Assembly: GCF_022965805.1 (NCBI RefSeq)
Contig: NC_133108.1
Coordinates: forward strand, 39,812,051-39,876,050
DNA length: 64,000 nucleotides
Source: Primulina eburnea
Lineage: Eukaryota; Streptophyta; Magnoliopsida; Lamiales; Gesneriaceae
Direction: 5' to 3'
The notes below the pieces were generated by a model that saw nothing but the letters and a program-made list of their open reading frames with translations, made no database searches and was not told the origin of the DNA. This document shows, one piece after another, positions 53,235 through 64,000 of the stretch (its first letter is position 1; every line of letters begins with the position of its first letter). The translations under genes were made by a program, and so were the position numbers.

Positions 53235-53856
53235 AGGGGTGTCAAAATGCGACACGACCCGTCAACCCGACACGACCCAACACGAAAAAAATCAGGTTCG
53301 GGTTGGGGTTTTTCGGGTTCGGGTTCGGGTTCGGGTTCGGTAGATTCGGGTTAGTGCCATGTTAGGCGGGTTTCGGGTTGGGTCGGGTTGGGTCGCGGGT
53401 TGACCTGCGAATTTTTTTTTGAAAATATTACCTATATTTTTATATATTGTATGTTTGAACAAAATTTATTGTATATTTATATGATAAATTTTCATCATTT
53501 AATATTTATTTTGCATATTTTTATTTTTTTAACAATTTTTTATTTTATTTGGTAAATATACTTTTAATTTTCTACGATTAAACTTTCAAATTTAAATCGA
53601 AAATTTTGTTATTATGTGTTTAAATTAAAATATTATTATTTTTTTATTTTTTTGAATTTTTTCATTAAATTTTTTAAAAATTTTAAAAAATTAAAAAAAT
53701 CGGGTTAGGCGGGTTAGACGGGTTGAGTCGGGTTATACGGGTTCGTGTTCGAGTTGGGGGTTTTCGGGTTGCTTCGGGTTCGGGTTGAAAAAAAAAATAA
53801 AATAAAATTTGCGGGTTGACCCGAAACCCGACCCAACCCACCCGATTGACACCCCT
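53235..53856. mobile_element. hAT-like element rich in CGGGTT units
   Basis: Ends AGGGGTGTCAAAATG and GATTGACACCCCT are inverted repeats of about 11 bp. Inside the ends are long imperfect runs of GGGTTCGGGTTC and GGGTTGGGTCGG on the left and GGGTTAGGCGGG with CCCGACCCAACCC on the right; the centre is AT-rich. AGGAGAAT precedes and AAGAGAAT follows two bases after the right end, a likely worn 8-bp duplication. 622 bp, non-coding. Confidence 0.7.
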
Positions 53857-54255
53857 AAAAGAGAATAACATATGATAGAAATGTTTTCATTATGGATATG
53901 GATGGAACAGAGCTAGTGTTTTTACGAGAAATCTATAGTCAACATTCATAAGAGATATTTTCTTAACATTAAGCATGTTGGGACTACATAAAAATGAGAA
54001 CTCCAGTTTAAAAAATCAATAACTTATATTTAAAATTACCAAAAATCTATTTCGTTCTCTAATTTTTCTACAAAGTACGTTCATCACATTTGTCACTATC
54101 TGTTACTTATTTTTAAGACTTATATTGAGGAACTTGGATAGACGTTTGTTTTTTTGTATTTATAAAATGCCGATTAGAACTTATAAATATGCCGAATTTA
54201 TGTATTTATTTATTTTGATAAAAGTAAATATAAATAAAAAATCTTTATTCATGAA

Positions 54256-54478
54256 AAAAAAAGGGTGAACCCCAACCCCGAGGACCTCATATAGAGCCGC
54301 CCCAAGCCCCGGCGTGAAAGGAGCTAAATCAGGGTTATGCACCGGTAGCAGTTACCCAGAGGAGAGATTGGCTGGAGCAATTCATCATAAAAAGGGAGCC
54401 GAGACTCGAATCCTTACCAACATGAATTAACAGTCCTTCACTCCAAGTCTTTACCACACGACCTATGCCCCTGAGGAG
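54256..54478 (-). mobile_element. tRNA-derived SINE with ~19-bp target duplication
   Basis: Read on the minus strand from 54478, the element has pol III promoter boxes: an A-box-like GTGTGGTAAAGACTTGG and a B box GGATTCGAGTCTCGG about 35 bp later. It ends GGGGTTGGGGTTCACCC followed by a run of T. The flanks match over 19 bp, AAAAATCTTTATT(C/T)ATGAA, at 54237-54255 and 54479-54497. A T-rich tail instead of poly(A) recalls the Au family of plant SINEs, but I rely on memory for that. Length about 220 bp. Confidence 0.85.
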
Positions 54479-54497
54479 AAAAATCTTTATTTATGAA

Positions 54498-57112
54498 TAG
54501 GGAGCGTATAGGTGATGAAAATTAATTTATAAAAAATAAAAGAACGGTCACTTTCTGAAATCATGTGAGGGATGGGTCCCACTTGTCGCTATGTTTGTAC
54601 ATGGCACGTGAATGTGATACATAGTATAATCAACCTTTGTGGCTTGACAAGGATATAGAAAGGTAATTATATATTATTATCATGTATACGTTATCCATTT
54701 ATATAATCAAATATAATTTTAAAATTTAATATATTATTATTATTATTATTATTTCGTGTAAAATAATGGTATAAATAATATTTTTCCATAAAATATAGCG
54801 ATTTTGATTTTAATTTTATTATATCAGTTTTCATAGAAATAAAGTTATTGTAGAAAACGAACATTTTAGAAAACAAAATGATATCATTTGGTTAAGTATG
54901 CATTGATGAAAATGATATCGAGATAGATGATATTCGAGAAGATTTAATGTGTCAAAGCTGAAGACGATACTCTATCTGACTAAGTGAGCCGTAAAAAATA
55001 CATGACCTCAATAGTATCTAAAAAGTGATATGTGTCCACATCAGTCAGACCTGACAACTCCTCATGACCATGTCGCTTAATATTCACTTTTGTGCCGTCA
55101 CAAATACAAGAAAATAAAGTTATGCCTTAATTAAAAACTATAATTTTAAGATTAATACCAACAAACGTTTGATCTATTAAGTATCACATATAGTTAATTT
55201 CACGATCTTATTACATTTGATAAGGTGATGAAAATATTAGAATAGATAGTCACTCACTTGTAATAATTAATTAAATCATGATAATTGTATTTTTTTAATT
55301 ATACAAAAATGAGTTTAAACTATAAATTAATCCTCCATTTTTATATTATAGCTGTCACATGTTCCTAAATTTAATAAAACATTCTCCAAGCTACTTAATT
55401 GGAAAAACCTAATTATGAAATCTTTATATCCTTTTAATCCTTATTAATTAGTAAATAAAATTTGTGGGCACATGAACGACATAACCACAATAAATTAGAG
55501 GGCCACCTCTTGAAATTAATTGAATGTAGTTGGTACCTATTGCATTTGAATACTAGCTATCAAGTTTGGATCGGAGCTGGGCTCATTAATTTTAGTTACT
55601 AAAGTTAGAATTTAAACTTTTAAAAATATGCAAATAATTATATCATTTATTAATCGTGACAATTTGGATTGAAAATTAAATTTAAAAAAAAATTGATTAT
55701 AACAAGATCAATTTGGTCTTTAAAGAAATTTATGTATTTTTGAGAAATTTATATTGCAAATGTAATCTAACAAACTTGCGATAAATATATGGAAACCAAC
55801 CCAAATTAATGTGTTACGGCAATGGATAAATAATTAAATAAAAATGGTTTAAAATAGCAATTATTTCTCCCATGTGCATGTGAATGCCAGAGGAAATCTT
55901 ATCTGACGATTTATTATATTTTTGGTCTTAATTTTACGTTTTGGGTATTGAATCCAATCACATTCGACTACAATGCATCCATACTTGCATCTTTTTTATA
56001 TGTGCATATTTTCATAGTATTCGTACATTATAACTTTCAGATTTGATTTCATTGTTCTCCAACATTCGGAAAAAGAAAAAAAAAAAAAACTTCGTCGTCG
56101 TGGTCCTCTTGGCCAAGTGATCTTGTTTTGGAACAGGTCTCGAGTTAGAGGTTATGTAAACATTACGTCTCATATATATAAAAACAAAGTAGGTCTCTGA
56201 TGGGATGGTCTCACATATCTTTACTTGTAAAACGAGTCAACTATACTTATATTTACAATAAAAAGTAATTTTTTTTTACAAGTGACCTAAATAGAATATT
56301 CATCTCACAAAATTGATAAGTAACATGTTGTCTCACATGAGTTTTTATAATATAAACAAAACCCAGATCTTAGACGAAGATCCAATATTTCACATGTTTA
56401 CTGATTAGTAGTAAAAAAATTATTTGAATGCAGCAACATGATATTTTTAAAAATACCAATGAGAAATATATTATATTTGACTACAAATGTTATTATTATT
56501 TCATTAGCAATCTTTTTTGTTGTAGCCAATTTCTGTCGACAACTTGGCGAATTGTCGTCGCAAAGACTGCCATAACTAAAAAATTTATAAATTCATTTTA
56601 AAGACAATAATGAAGCCATGGAGAATAATGTTTCCCTTTTACATTCTAACAATTTCTAAGAGAAATAAATATATCTAATTTAAAAACTAAATGGATTTAT
56701 TCCAAACTCTACATAGACACATTAGTTTCTTAAAGTTATTGGATTTATTTATTAATGTTTCAACAAGTTCCTTTAAAATATTTTAAATGATGTTTTCTAC
56801 ATGTTTGTCCAATCTTCATTTTAGGATTTATTATATATATATATAATCTAAAAAGTTCTATGATTGGATTCAATAAATAATCCCAATTGCACAGACAATA
56901 AATCCATATAAATAATTCAGAATTTTAAAGGATGTTGTAATAAAATTCTTTACCGAACGAGATAGGCATAAATTAAACAATCAATTGGATTTTTAACTTA
57001 ATATAATAAATTATTTATTTCTTATGTAACAATTTTTTAACAAAAGTTGGCTTCAAATTTGTGCAACAAAGTTGAGCTCAAATTGCCGCCATCTTAGATA
57101 AATATAACAACA
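54498..57112. other. gene-free AT-rich stretch with one worn foldback repeat
   Basis: No gene found in 2.6 kb. Near 56190-56345 there is a diverged GAGACGGTCTCAC repeat (GATGGTCTCACATATC ... TGTTGTCTCACATGAG). An A-run of about 13 bases lies at 56078-56090. Confidence 0.5.
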
Positions 57113-57612
57113 CATTGAAATTAAAGATCATCTTATTAATAATACAAGTAAATAAGATCACACGAAGAAAACTATACCGTCTTGGCTACAACATATCGAT
57201 ATTCAAAATGCACCATTCTCTAGTCTGGCAGAACCATATAAATGCCAGGTCCCAAACGATCAGTCTGCTCACCATCTTGCTTCGTGCCATTTTCTTCTCT
57301 TGCATTCTTTGGATATCTACAGAGGTCATAAACCTGCAAAATGAAGCATGATTTCGCCATTGTACGCATATCCTGATGATTCAACAAATTTCTGAAGCAC
57401 TAGTAATTCGAGAACTTGATCACCAAGTGAAAGGAAGAAGAGAGAAACTTGCAATAAATAATGATATTGCCAGTGGGTTTGTGCCATCAATATAGAGAAT
57501 GCCAATGATTGCACATATGTTAGTATGCAAAATATAAGGCTACCACACATGAAACTGTTTGAAAGGTACCAGATTTACCATAGGACTAAATTCTGACACA
57601 AGTTAGCATTCA

Positions 57613-59502
57613 TCATCCTTCCCCGTCCTCAAAAGTAGATGTGTCATCTGCATTATTTTCACTATCTTGAATTTGCACCTTCACTTTCATCACTGGAATA
57701 GGATGTATCGGTGAAGTACCTGACGTGCAACAAAGCACAACATGATCATGTCAAACCATGATAGGTGAAGAAGCTATTACAAGCCCTTTCCCACAATTTT
57801 TTAACCTCATGAGTTCTTATTTAACAACTAGGATCGTGTTTATGACTTAATTTATAACGGAAACGAAATCCTGATGACATATTTCTGAAATGAATTCTGG
57901 TATCCCATAATAGCACCTTTCAGTAAGCAGCCATGAACAACATGTTAAAATGCACAAACTGGCAGTGAAGTATTACAAGAACTACCAACAATCACAATTT
58001 AAGTTTGACAAGCAACATATCCAGACATTTTCATTGACCAGACTGTCAACCAGAAAATGGATAGCAAGTTATTAGATACTTCTAAAATTTTATTTTCAAT
58101 TATGGCATCTGATTTGATTAAAAGAGCTAACCAATTCTCAACCCAATCACATTCAGTTTACGTTTAAGAGACATTAATGTGAAATAAGGTTGATTTCTTT
58201 AGTAGGCAATTTTAGCAAAACCAAAATAATAAGAAACTGGTGTCCAATATAATCTGCAGATATATCAAAAAGATCAAAATATACATGGAAAAGACCAGTA
58301 TGCTGACCCCCTTGATTACATACTGACAAAAGTTGACGAAAGATAAACTTAGCCGGGCCTCTAGATCTTTTCCCACGCATAGCTAAAAGACAACCGTCGA
58401 TCTCGGTGAATCTTTACATTCTCCCGTTTCCACCAAATTCCAGTCTGAAATTCTTACCGGCTACCAACTCCAAACTATGCAACTTATTTGCAGCAAGCTA
58501 AGCCAATAACGATAAATCAAGAGGTTTGAGGATTTGAACCCTATTCTTAAAAACAGTATGTATAATTAACAAACAGGGAAATGAAGTCCTGATCTTATCC
58601 GCAAAGTTAACAACAGATGCGTTCTCCAGTGATCATCACCCAAAACAAAATGATGATCCAATTAAGACACAATCTTCTCTCAATCAATCAAAACAGCATC
58701 AATATTTTTTCCAGATTATGAATAACCAATCAACTCCTACACCGCAAAAAAATTTGAGAAAAATGTAAACTTTTTCGCTCCCAAGTGTAAGATAAAAAAT
58801 AATTTGATTCCCGCATTTAGAATGGATAAGTGGAATGCTCGACTTGTTTAACTATCATCAATTCCAGTTCAATAAGTCTAGGAATTGAAATTATCGGACA
58901 TTACCTCAATCAAGATAACCTAATTACGGTAATTGATCACTAGGCGTTTAAAATTCAAGTTTTTCGTACATCAATTCCAATAAAAATCATCAGAAGTCAA
59001 TCAATCGATATCAATTTCTTTGATTATCACCTTCAACAAAAAACGCAGATGAAGGCCATCCTTTCGTGGACGAAAACGACATTTGTTCATCCTCCGACAG
59101 CACATCATCCATAGAACCACCAAAATTGTGTGTGCCCCCAGAAGATGAAATCTTTCCCAAAGCCTCTATCACGCTGCCGGCGGAGTGGCCACGCATCGAG
59201 GTGCCACGAGGTGGGATCCAGTAGGAGTATCCGGGGAGGAAGGGAAGCCAATCGGGTGCGGCCCTCCGTACCATGATGCTGTGGATCGCATCCTCGAGCT
59301 TCTTAATACCCAGAGTGATAACCTCGGCCGCGGTCTCCGGCGTATCGGGCTGCGAGGAGGAGGAAGCGTCAAGGTCCAGTTCAATGAGCTGAACGTGATG
59401 CGACTTGTTAGAGCGGTGGCGGTGGTGGTTGATCAGCGGCGTCGGGGGGCGGAGGGCGGAGGAGCGGGGGAGGGATTGGTACAAGATTCGAGACATAGCC
59501 AT
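57613..59502 (-). CDS. small conserved plant protein of unknown function, two exons
   Basis: Exon 1 (59031-59502) begins at the ATG at 59502 and encodes MAMSRILYQSLPRSS, a His/Arg-rich stretch, VQLIELDLDA, EVITLGIKKLEDAIHSIMV, RRAAPDWLPFLPGYSYWIPP and GWPSSAFFVEG. A donor GAAG/GTGATA follows. The 3' exon I propose is 57613-57719: acceptor GCACGTCAG, then TSPIHPIPVMKVKVQIQD and an acidic end (FEDGEG, stop), total 192 residues and in phase. Without splicing the frame would end at 59011 after QRN (163 residues). I favour the spliced form because the acceptor, phase and acidic tail all fit. The LPFLPGYSYWIPP motif is familiar from uncharacterised plant proteins whose N termini look organellar. 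No enzyme motif is visible. More 3' UTR may run to about 57120. Confidence 0.75.
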
Positions 59503-59504
59503 TC

Positions 59505-60797
59505 TGATGTTAATCTATTTTAGTGACACATATGAAGAAATGTTTGCGAGAGAGAGAGAGAGAGATTAGATTAGACGTGGATGTAACGTGCCTGAGTTGC
59601 GCGTGATTAGGCTAATGGGTTTGCCGGTTTGATTTGGTGAACCTCCCAAATTACATTCTTCTTAAAAATAAAAAAATTATTACAGCTTACAATAAAAGAA
59701 AAATCCTGAATTATTATTTACTCAACCAGTAAAAATTGAACAAAATATCCTAAATTCGTGAGACCGTCTCACAAAAGACTTACTCAAATTTAATTAAAAA
59801 TATCGAAAAAACGTCTATGGTACAGTTTTAAACAAATATTAAAGACAACAATTATATGAAATCCAAAAAAATTATATAAGTCAAACAAAATATTAATTGG
59901 ATATTAAAATATATATAAACCATGAATTCATGTACAAGAAAATTTACAAAAAGGAGGAAAATAGTATATTTATAATTCAGAGAATAATATTTACCTTAAT
60001 GAAAATTTAAATGAGTTGGATATGAGTACTGTAAACTCGTTACCCAATTCATATTGGTTTGGGTACAAAATTTTAATATCCATTATCCGATTCAATTTAT
60101 TTAACATTATCAAACCCGATCCAAGCGAATTGGGTTCGGATTAGATACTCGCTTTATCCATGTCCATTGTCATCCCTTAATGAAAAAGAAACCTATGAAA
60201 GAGATGAGAGAGCAACCCATCCTATTGCCCCTCTTTCAATGTGGATGGAGAAAACCACCTAGTAATTTTATTATCTCATTTTGGGGGAAACAAACTGTCT
60301 TTTTTGGTTTCAAATGTGCAAAATTCGATTAATCATTACATGACTCCAAATCTAGGTAATCTCAAAAATCTTACTTAATTTTTGTGACGTAAGAATCCGT
60401 AGGTACTATTTTTTAGCATGCACTGGTAAACCCCGCAACAATATAACAGCTTACAAACCATGTTAGGAAGATAATCTACATTAAGCAAGCCATGCGCGAC
60501 AAACTCGTCCGAAAAATTGTTGGTATGAGGATTCGACTTCTTGATCACCGATTAAACGTTCGCCTATTCCACTCAGCCAAATTTAAGGGACGTTTAAGGG
60601 GGAACATCAAAAGGTTGATGTATTATTATTATTGTTTCATAATTATAAGAGGGGTGTGTGTTATAAAAATAAAAAATTATATGAAATGATTAGAAGTTAG
60701 AAATCATAAAATTATTAACCGTACGCTTACTTACCCGCCACCCCCGCAAAAATCAAAGAAAGCAGCAGAACAGAGATGGAAAACTCAATCACCAAGC
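59505..60797. other. intergenic between the small gene and the ANTH gene
   Basis: The first 80 bp include the leader and a (GA)n run (about 59549-59563) upstream of the small gene. A fragment GTGAGACCGTCTCACAAAAG at 59758 is a lone piece of the foldback repeat. A TTATTATTATTATTG stretch lies at 60621. 60700-60797 is probably the 3' UTR of the ANTH gene. Confidence 0.5.
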
Positions 60798-63700
60798 CTA
60801 AAGTAACGCACGATTTCCCATTCCACTTGAAATCATAAATGGACCACCAAATGGATTCGGATTCGGATTCAGATTCGGATTCCTCATTTGTGGCACCAGA
60901 TACGGATACAAGGATACCATCACCGTACCACTTTCTTGCTGATGAAAAGTCATTTGCTGGTCAAGTTGAGGCATCATTGACAACTGCGAGTTACTTGGAG
61001 GTTCAACGTCGTTCGATGTGGCGAAAGGGTTGTATCGAGTCAGTGTGTTTTGTGTAGTTGCCTCGTATTCTTGCCAAGAATTGTATCCTGCACGATGCAG
61101 CTGTATCTGTCTCCGTGCAACATTGTCTTCATACAGGCTATCCAGTAGAAGTTTGTCAAATCCCCCCGCCTGCCAAGATTGAGTTTGAGATGAAGCGCAT
61201 GATCAGATTTTTCGATTTTCTATCCGAGTACGAGGAAACAAACCATTTTTGAATCAATAACTTGGGCCCTGTTCGTTTTGCTTGGTTCGGTGACTAGTGC
61301 CAACTCCCACCCGGAGTTCATTTTTCCGTTATCGATCAATGTATCATGGGTTGATTGTGGATTATCGTCTGCAAAAGAACAACAAAAACAAAAACATCCC
61401 TTGTTGGTTTTGTGAGAAATATAAAATGTTTGGCAAGTTTCCCACCAAACAGTCGACGTTTTTGGGCTCTCATCTCGAGTACCTGATTGAATTATTGCAA
61501 GAGCCAATGCATTGCTTTGGTCTAATGCCAAAGCTTTCGGATTTACTTGGTTCGAAGCCTGCAGAAAATTAGCATAAAACACAAGAAGTACGTTCAGATC
61601 ACGTATCATTCAAGGGAAAACCCATATGAATTGAATATTTTTTCCATTTAGAAATTACAAGAGAGAGTATCCCTACGCAGCCTCCGCCAGCCAGTTCCTG
61701 ATGTTAGTCATCTTGTAGAGAAGACATGGAGGAAGGATAACTTACAATGAGATCAGTGGGCTTCTTAGCAGATATTAAGGTTGGAGTCCCTTTTTCATTT
61801 ATAAACTCGGGCTTCTCTTTCGAATCAACCTTCTTTAAGTCGTTCTCGAATCCTTTTGCCTGTTGTTTAATCTCTTCTCGACCTGTACCTTCGAATTTTT
61901 GTCGTACTCCTTCTCTCACTCGATACTCCTATTTTAATTAATCGTAAAAAGTAGGATTGCTAACGTATAAAACATCCTAGAATGAGTCAGTTAATGTTCT
62001 TACCAGTTGTCTATTTGACGATACACAACTTGCATGAGGTGCTTCCTTAACATATTCCTCCACGGTTTCAAGAAACGATGGTGGAAACTATACACATTTT
62101 GAGAAATAAACAAATTCATATCTCATAACAGAACAAGTTTTCTGGATTTTTTACTTCGGAATGACTGAAAAATACCTGTCTCAGTATGGGAAACTGAGAT
62201 GTCCGAGTAAGAGCCAAAGTTTTGCAGAATTTGTAAAAATTTGATAGAAGTTCTGTCTAAACAAAACAAAAGATCAAGAATACAAAAATCGAAACAACAT
62301 AAAGATCAGCACCATTGTGGAATATATGAAAAACTACACCAATTCTCGGGAAGTTACACTGACATGTTGTGCAGCTCTTCTGTAAATATTAAGAACTTGA
62401 ATAGCCTCGTGCTTGGGCATTTTGAAAAACTGGAGAAAGAACAAAGTATTATTCATTTCGAACATAACAGAAAATGTAATACAAGATTATACCTTGGCAA
62501 TAAGACTCGTGATCCCATCGCTGATAGTGCAGTACATTTTGAAGCTCTCTTTCAAAACCTGCATTGTTAATGATTCGGATGAAAATCTTTCTAACAGATT
62601 CATAGGATAATGGAAAACGTTGAATGAATATACCAGGGCCACAGCATATTGAACGAGAAAATTGTGGCTCGCGGCTCCTTGAGGCTGCAAATTTACAACA
62701 GATAAGATACTACTAATATCCGGGGAAAATTAATGCAGCAACTTCATAGATTATAAATGTGTATTGCAAATCGAAATATGTGCTTGGATTCTTTGACATT
62801 TAACTAGAAAAAAAATAATTCCACCCCAGATTGAAATTTTTGAGCATTTATCCTGGACTGTCAAGATCCAGACTCCGCTCAATGATCATAACTATATCAA
62901 ATTCATTCTCGTTTTACGGAAATAGTCATCCAAGATGATAGTATACAGACCATTCGTCGGCTTATACTCTTCTCACAATCATCTGTGGGGGGACAATGTT
63001 ATTACCTTAACTATCAGACATTACCTGGCAATCGACTGTCCGATGAAGAAGCTGTTGCACTGCAGGTAACTTCCTCAATAGTTCATCATCCTTCAATATA
63101 TGTACCTTACCACATGACTACCACAGTAAAAACCACTTCGTTTTTTTGCAAAATATGTTCCCATATACAAGGCTCGAGTAAAAATATACGAAAAACATGT
63201 CATTTAACTTGGATTCTGCAACAACTGATTTTGGTACCTCATCAGATTCTGTGTCATAATTAAATGTCCTAAAACATTCGAGCCTTTCCTCGAGAAAGAC
63301 TCCGTATGTTCGTATCCATCCCGAGCAATCCCAAGCTGCATTTGAATCATCCAAAGCACTATATAAACAGTAAGTAAAATTATTGAACCACTACTCAAGA
63401 AAATAATTATTTACCTAAAATACTTGAGTGATCCTTGAACTTGGAAACATGGAATAAATTTCTTCTCTCTGAGTACCGCAGTAATTCTTCTCTGAAGCTT
63501 GGATCTGCCTCTCTTAATGTCCTATGGAAAACAATCAAAGTCTTTATTGCAACCTGAAATTTACTCAGGTATTAGCACATAGCCGAATTAGCCCGCAGAA
63601 ATGAATGTCATGCTTGATCCTCTAATCGCATCATCTCAAGAAAAGTGCCTCAAAAGAACGAATTTCATCAGTTTCTTGAAAGATTTATGGTTTAAACAGC

Positions 63701-63937
63701 TAAATATTTGAAATGAAATAAGCCAAAGTTGCATCATTTTGATAAGAAAAATAAAAAATAATTCTCCCAAGAATTATAAGTTCTGGAATCTTTGGTTTCT
63801 CATTGATGGAAATAAATGAAACAAACAACCATCACGTACAATCCAATTACGCGTCTTTGACAATCTTCTCGAAAGTGCATAAATACAATAGGCAACGTCG
63901 GCTCTAGGACGCGATACCGATACTGCTACAAGTATTT
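60798..63937 (-). CDS. ANTH-domain putative clathrin assembly protein (AP180/CALM type), 5' end outside window
   Basis: Thirteen in-phase exons: 63840-63937, 63415-63553, 63238-63335, 63025-63117, 62634-62684, 62493-62558, 62364-62429, 62176-62256, 62004-62087, 61746-61928, 61483-61558, 61244-61368, 60798-61169, giving 509 residues. The first 40-50 residues, with the basic phosphoinositide-binding patch, lie past the right edge. ANTH landmarks in order are [116 protein letters not shown] and [15 protein letters not shown]. The C-terminal half is less ordered: [42 protein letters not shown], and two NPF motifs ([17 protein letters not shown]) that in relatives bind EH-domain proteins. The family recruits clathrin to plasma-membrane or trans-Golgi membranes. 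The 63025-63117 exon start is the least certain junction. Confidence 0.9.
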
Positions 63938-64000
63938 CTGGAAGATAATTAAAGAACAATAAGAAAAGAAAATTGAATGATGGAACAATGAGGAAACAGA

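Noticed and set aside
57115..57550. Frames at the 3' side of the small gene
   Set aside because: No conserved motif; most likely 3' UTR or flanking DNA.
60839..61057. Plus-strand frame with an Asp-Ser repeat
   Set aside because: It is the reverse of the Asn-Pro repeat in the last exon of the ANTH gene.

Overview
This is a stretch of nuclear genome from a flowering plant, most likely a eudicot. Genes have short exons with GT-AG introns, the encoded proteins are plant-type (a subtilase of the SBT2 group, a P-class pentatricopeptide protein, a plant GT14 glycosyltransferase, an ANTH clathrin-assembly protein), and the rest is very AT-rich DNA full of small transposable elements. The element types and gene style suggest an asterid, perhaps Lamiales, but that is an inference I cannot prove from the window.

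Layout. 0.1-3.3 kb (+): a decaying, 3'-truncated COQ5 (ubiquinone C-methyltransferase) pseudogene. 3.3-14.9 kb: gene-free and repeat-rich, with a PIF/Harbinger transposase relic, Harbinger-like MITEs, a three-level nest of elements (hAT-like element containing a foldback element containing a MITE) and several copies of a palindrome-ended repeat whose ends read GAGACGGTCTCAC. 14.9-23.2 kb (+): an intact ten-coding-exon GT14 (core-2/I-branching, BC10-like) glycosyltransferase with an intron in its 5' UTR. 23.2-32.9 kb: no genes, but two solo LTRs and one complete TRIM, each with a perfect 5-bp target duplication.

32.9-47.5 kb (all minus): an unidentified exon-like fragment, a truncated duplicate of the promoter and first exon of an SBT2 subtilase, an intronless 1035-aa PPR gene, and the complete ten-exon SBT2 subtilase that was the source of the duplicate. 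47.5-57.1 kb: repeats again, including an LTR-like 2.3-kb block, a hAT-like element with an 8-bp duplication, a GGGTTC-rich hAT-like element and a tRNA-derived SINE with a ~19-bp duplication. 57.6-59.5 kb (minus): a small conserved plant gene of unknown function whose second exon I reconstruct 1.3 kb away from the first. 60.8 kb to the right edge (minus): an ANTH-domain clathrin-assembly gene whose 5' end lies outside the window.

The genes do not form a pathway. They act in separate places: Golgi glycosyl transfer (GT14), organellar RNA processing (PPR), secreted proteolysis (SBT2) and endocytic coat assembly (ANTH). The most informative signals are evolutionary: a datable pseudogene, a partial gene duplication spanning the PPR gene, and a set of transposon insertions whose boundaries can be read exactly. 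I found no clearly new biological system.
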